A stretch of 10,017 nt of DNA from positions 40,664 to 50,680 of the forward strand of contig PAYI01000054.1 in assembly GCA_002714815.1 (NCBI GenBank), written 5' to 3'. The stretch comes from Flavobacteriaceae bacterium. GTDB lineage: Bacteria > Bacteroidota > Bacteroidia > Flavobacteriales > Flavobacteriaceae. The notes beneath the pieces are model-generated. The model saw only the letters and a list, made by a program, of their open reading frames with translations. It had not been told where the DNA came from and searched no databases. The translations under genes were made by a program, and so were the position numbers. Position 1 is the stretch's first letter, and every line of letters begins with the position of its first letter. This document shows, in pieces, positions 7,556 through 10,017 of this stretch.

Positions 7556-9382
7556 ATGTGTGGAATTATAGGGGCGGCATCATCTCGCAACGTTGGCAAA
7601 CTACTTGTTCAAGGTCTGCACAAGATGGAATATCGAGGCTATGATTCTGCCGGAATCGCCCTCCATCAAAAAGACAGCATTTTTAAACTAAGAACTATAG
7701 GCAAAGTCAGCTTGCTTGAAGATGGAATGATTGAACAGCGTCCAAAAAGCAAGCTCGGCATTGCACATACCCGTTGGGCTACACATGGCCAACCCTCAGA
7801 ACAAAATGCCCACCCTCACGCATCCAGCGGAGAAGTTCATATTGTTCATAATGGAATTATAGAAAACTATCTTGAGCTTACTAAAAAATTAACTAAAGAT
7901 GGTTATAACTTTCAATCAGAAACTGATTCAGAGGTAATAGCCCATTTACTTCATCAGCATTTCCAATCTTCTGGGGATTTACTTACCGCAATGCATGATG
8001 CAATTAAGGAGCTAGATGGAGCTTATGCTATAGCAGCTATACATGTAAACGAAAAAAGTAGAATCATTGTTGCAAGAAACAAAAGCCCGCTTTTAATTGG
8101 AGTTGGTTTGGAAGAAAATTTTGCTGCCTCTGATCCATTGGCTCTTTCACAATTAACCAACGAGTTTGTTTTCCTGGAAGACGGCGATGTAGCTGAAATC
8201 AAGAAGGAAAGCTATCAAGTATTTGATGGTAAAAACTCAAAAGTAACACGAGATATAACTGAAATAGATATAGCCATTAACGCAGTTACAAAAGGCAATT
8301 ACTCTCATTTTATGGAGAAAGAAATATATGAACAGCCTGAATCGCTTGCTAATACCATTAACGGAAAGCTTGGAGAGGATGATGTATTAGACAATATATT
8401 TGGTCTTGGCTCTTCAGAGGTCTTTAGTAAGATTAAAAGAATACAATTTGTAGCTTGTGGGACCAGTTTGCATGCAGGGAAAGTTGGAAGATTTTGGTTT
8501 GAGCAGATAGCAAAAATTCCCTGTTATGTAGATTTTGCAAGTGAATATAGATACAGAGATCCCTTGGTAGAAGAAGGTACTTTGTTCGTCACCATTTCTC
8601 AGTCGGGCGAAACAGCAGATACTCTTGCCGCATTTAGATATGCGCAAGAAAAAGATTATTTAAGCACTCTTTCAATATGCAATGTCCCAACCAGCTCTCT
8701 AGCAAGAGAATCAGAGCACGCACTATTTACCAATGCTGGTCCAGAGATAGGCGTTGCCTCTACCAAAGCATTTACCACTCAGCTTGCAGGGTTGATGTTG
8801 CTAGCCATGTCGATTGCAAAAAGTTTAGATAGAGACAAAAATTCAAGAATCCATCTTGCTAGTGAATTAAGGTCTTTGCCTGAAGTAATTCAAGAAACAT
8901 TAAAGCTCTCTAATACAATTGCTGAGATTGTTCCAAACATAGCTGATAAGCACAACGCCTTATTTCTGGGCCGAGGAATGTTTTTCCCAATCGTGCAAGA
9001 GGGCGCATTGAAGTTGAAAGAAATTTCATATATTCATGCTGAGGCTTATCCTGCTGGAGAGTTAAAACATGGACCACTTGCGTTGGTTGATGATCAAATT
9101 CCTGTAGTTGCTTTATCTCCTGAAAACACTCTTACCGAAAAACTTGTTTCAAATTTAGAAGAGGTCAAGGCTAGAGGTGGGACCCTGTATGTTTTTGGTG
9201 GCCCTAACTCTAAGATTAAAATTGAAAGAGGTGCATATATTCAAATGCCTGAATGCAGTGAATTATTGGCCCCAATTATCTACACAATCCCTTTACAAAT
9301 TCTTGCCTATCAAGTTGCATGTCAAAGAGGCACTGACCTAGATCAACCTAGGAACTTAGCTAAGTCAGTGACGGTGGAGTAA
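7556..9382 (+). CDS. glmS: Glutamine--fructose-6-phosphate aminotransferase (isomerizing)
   Basis: GlmS moves the amide nitrogen of glutamine to fructose-6-phosphate and makes glucosamine-6-phosphate, the first committed step of amino-sugar synthesis. The protein is 608 residues, against 609 in E. coli. The N-terminal class II glutaminase domain (about 1-220) starts MCGI, so Cys2 becomes the nucleophile once Met is removed. It also has HTRWATHG (71-78), HNGIIEN (98-104) and D124. Two SIS sugar-isomerase domains follow (about 290-420 and 460-600), with CGTS (301-304), SQSGET (348-353), E489 and H505 in the active-site stretch, and K603 in the C-terminal LAKSVTVE. It begins one base after the glmU stop, with no Shine-Dalgarno sequence and no leader, so it is probably translated by coupling to glmU. 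Confidence 0.98.
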   Translation: MCGIIGAASSRNVGKLLVQGLHKMEYRGYDSAGIALHQKDSIFKLRTIGKVSLLEDGMIEQRPKSKLGIAHTRWATHGQPSEQNAHPHASSGEVHIVHNGIIENYLELTKKLTKDGYNFQSETDSEVIAHLLHQHFQSSGDLLTAMHDAIKELDGAYAIAAIHVNEKSRIIVARNKSPLLIGVGLEENFAASDPLALSQLTNEFVFLEDGDVAEIKKESYQVFDGKNSKVTRDITEIDIAINAVTKGNYSHFMEKEIYEQPESLANTINGKLGEDDVLDNIFGLGSSEVFSKIKRIQFVACGTSLHAGKVGRFWFEQIAKIPCYVDFASEYRYRDPLVEEGTLFVTISQSGETADTLAAFRYAQEKDYLSTLSICNVPTSSLARESEHALFTNAGPEIGVASTKAFTTQLAGLMLLAMSIAKSLDRDKNSRIHLASELRSLPEVIQETLKLSNTIAEIVPNIADKHNALFLGRGMFFPIVQEGALKLKEISYIHAEAYPAGELKHGPLALVDDQIPVVALSPENTLTEKLVSNLEEVKARGGTLYVFGGPNSKIKIERGAYIQMPECSELLAPIIYTIPLQILAYQVACQRGTDLDQPRNLAKSVTVE

Positions 9383-9429
9383 GTTTGAACAGAGAATTAT
9401 ATTTAAGAGCACAACCTAATTAAAATTGT

Positions 9430-9433
9430 GGAG
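9430..9433 (+). promoter_or_regulatory. Probable ribosome binding site of the lipoprotein gene
   Basis: GGAG lies 11 bases before the ATG at 9445, slightly further than usual. It supports that start, as does the signal peptide beginning there. Confidence 0.45.
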
Positions 9434-9444
9434 TACAACAAATA

Positions 9445-10017
9445 ATGAAAAATATATTAATTTTTTGCTTTGTGATGCTATTAATAGGTTGCTCTAGAGA
9501 ACCTATTGAAGGAACAGTTTATGTAATTAAAGGTGATGGAAGTATAAAACGCGCAGCAGCAATTCAAGTTCATGTTTTACCTTTTGAAAATATTGTAGAA
9601 CTTGAGAATGCTTTAAACTCAAGGATAACAACACAAGACCGAAAATCACTGGATGAATTTACCTCATTAATGTGTAAAAACTTCAAGGTCAATGCTTTAC
9701 AACAAAGATCATTACTTGAGCAATTTTCACCCTCATGTGGCGCAGAAAAACTTTCAGTTGAAAAGTTGCCATTAGGCATTCAAAAAGAAAAATTACAAAA
9801 TGAAAAACAGCGAATAGATAACCTAGTTGCTATGCTATCTCTTGAATTAAAACAGTCAACCGAATCATTAATCAACACACTTGTTGATTGTTCTTCATCC
9901 TTGAATTTCCCAGGAGTAACAATAGAAAACAATTCATCATACAGAATAAAATCAGGACCTTTAAAGGCATATGTGGGAGATTATGCTGTTTCTGACTGTA
10001 AAAATAATATGGCGGAT
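9445..10017 (+). CDS. Predicted lipoprotein of unknown function (3' partial)
   Basis: The frame is open for 191 codons from the ATG at 9445 to the window edge, with no stop. The N-terminus is a short lipoprotein signal: M-K-N, a hydrophobic core (4-14), and the lipobox L13-I14-G15-C16. Ser at +2 suggests sorting to the outer membrane under the E. coli rule. After it comes a short strand-like stretch, GTVYVIKGDGSIKRAAAIQV (23-42), then mixed sequence. A Lys/Glu-rich region likely to be helical (about 110-145) precedes a more polar end. Four cysteines follow the lipid anchor (77, 98, 149, 185) and could form two disulfides in the periplasm. A hand count gives about 33% GC over 9481-9840, lower than the genes upstream. 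I do not recognise the family; the strand-like part loosely resembles small beta-modules of other bacterial lipoproteins. It need not be related to glmS. Confidence 0.75.
   Translation, partial: MKNILIFCFVMLLIGCSREPIEGTVYVIKGDGSIKRAAAIQVHVLPFENIVELENALNSRITTQDRKSLDEFTSLMCKNFKVNALQQRSLLEQFSPSCGAEKLSVEKLPLGIQKEKLQNEKQRIDNLVAMLSLELKQSTESLINTLVDCSSSLNFPGVTIENNSSYRIKSGPLKAYVGDYAVSDCKNNMAD

Noticed and set aside
9355..9364. Ten-base palindrome CTTAGCTAAG near the end of glmS
   Set aside because: It encodes the conserved NLAKS residues of GlmS, including the active-site lysine, so the symmetry is most simply explained by coding constraint and chance.
9397..9426. Possible promoter before the lipoprotein gene (TTATAT, 18 bases, TAAAAT)
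   Set aside because: The -10 is good but the -35 is poor, and transcription would start at about the ribosome binding site, leaving almost no leader. Not strong enough to list.
9383..9444. Terminator after glmS
   Set aside because: I looked for a GC-rich stem followed by a T-run in the 62-base gap and found none. Whether transcription ends here is unresolved.

Overview
This window is a compact, single-strand run of housekeeping genes from a low-GC bacterium. It holds almost all of an F-type ATP synthase operon (atpB-E-F-H-A-G-D-C, with atpB cut at its 5' end), then the amino-sugar pair glmU-glmS, then the start of an unrecognised lipoprotein gene that runs off the right edge. All eleven genes lie on the + strand, and I see no convincing gene on the - strand.

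Organism: the gene order atp operon -> glmU -> glmS, and proteins that align almost end to end with the E. coli subunits as I remember them (subunit b 156 aa, gamma 287 aa, alpha 514 aa, GlmS 608 aa), point to a gammaproteobacterium. The AT-rich composition, AGA-rich arginine codons and very tight spacing fit a streamlined, perhaps marine, lineage such as SAR86 or a relative. That finer placement is a guess.

Layout: positions 1-6169 carry the Fo genes (a, c, b) followed by the F1 genes (delta, alpha, gamma, beta, epsilon), with gaps of only 3-24 nt. A 32-nt gap holding a small perfect inverted repeat leads to glmU (6202-7554, TTG start). One base separates glmU from glmS (7556-9382). A 62-nt gap precedes the lipoprotein gene (9445 to the window end).

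How the genes work together: the atp genes encode the complete F1Fo rotary enzyme that couples proton flow to ATP synthesis. GlmS makes glucosamine-6-phosphate, and GlmU turns glucosamine-1-phosphate into UDP-GlcNAc for peptidoglycan and lipopolysaccharide; the mutase GlmM that links them is not in this window. No terminator or convincing internal promoter is visible from atpB to glmS, so the pair may be largely read through from the atp operon.

I found no mobile element, CRISPR array, RNA gene or new defence-type system. The least ordinary items are the unknown lipoprotein, the TTG start of glmU, the missing glmS leader, and the strong Shine-Dalgarno sites that sit only before the multi-copy ATP synthase subunits c, alpha and beta.
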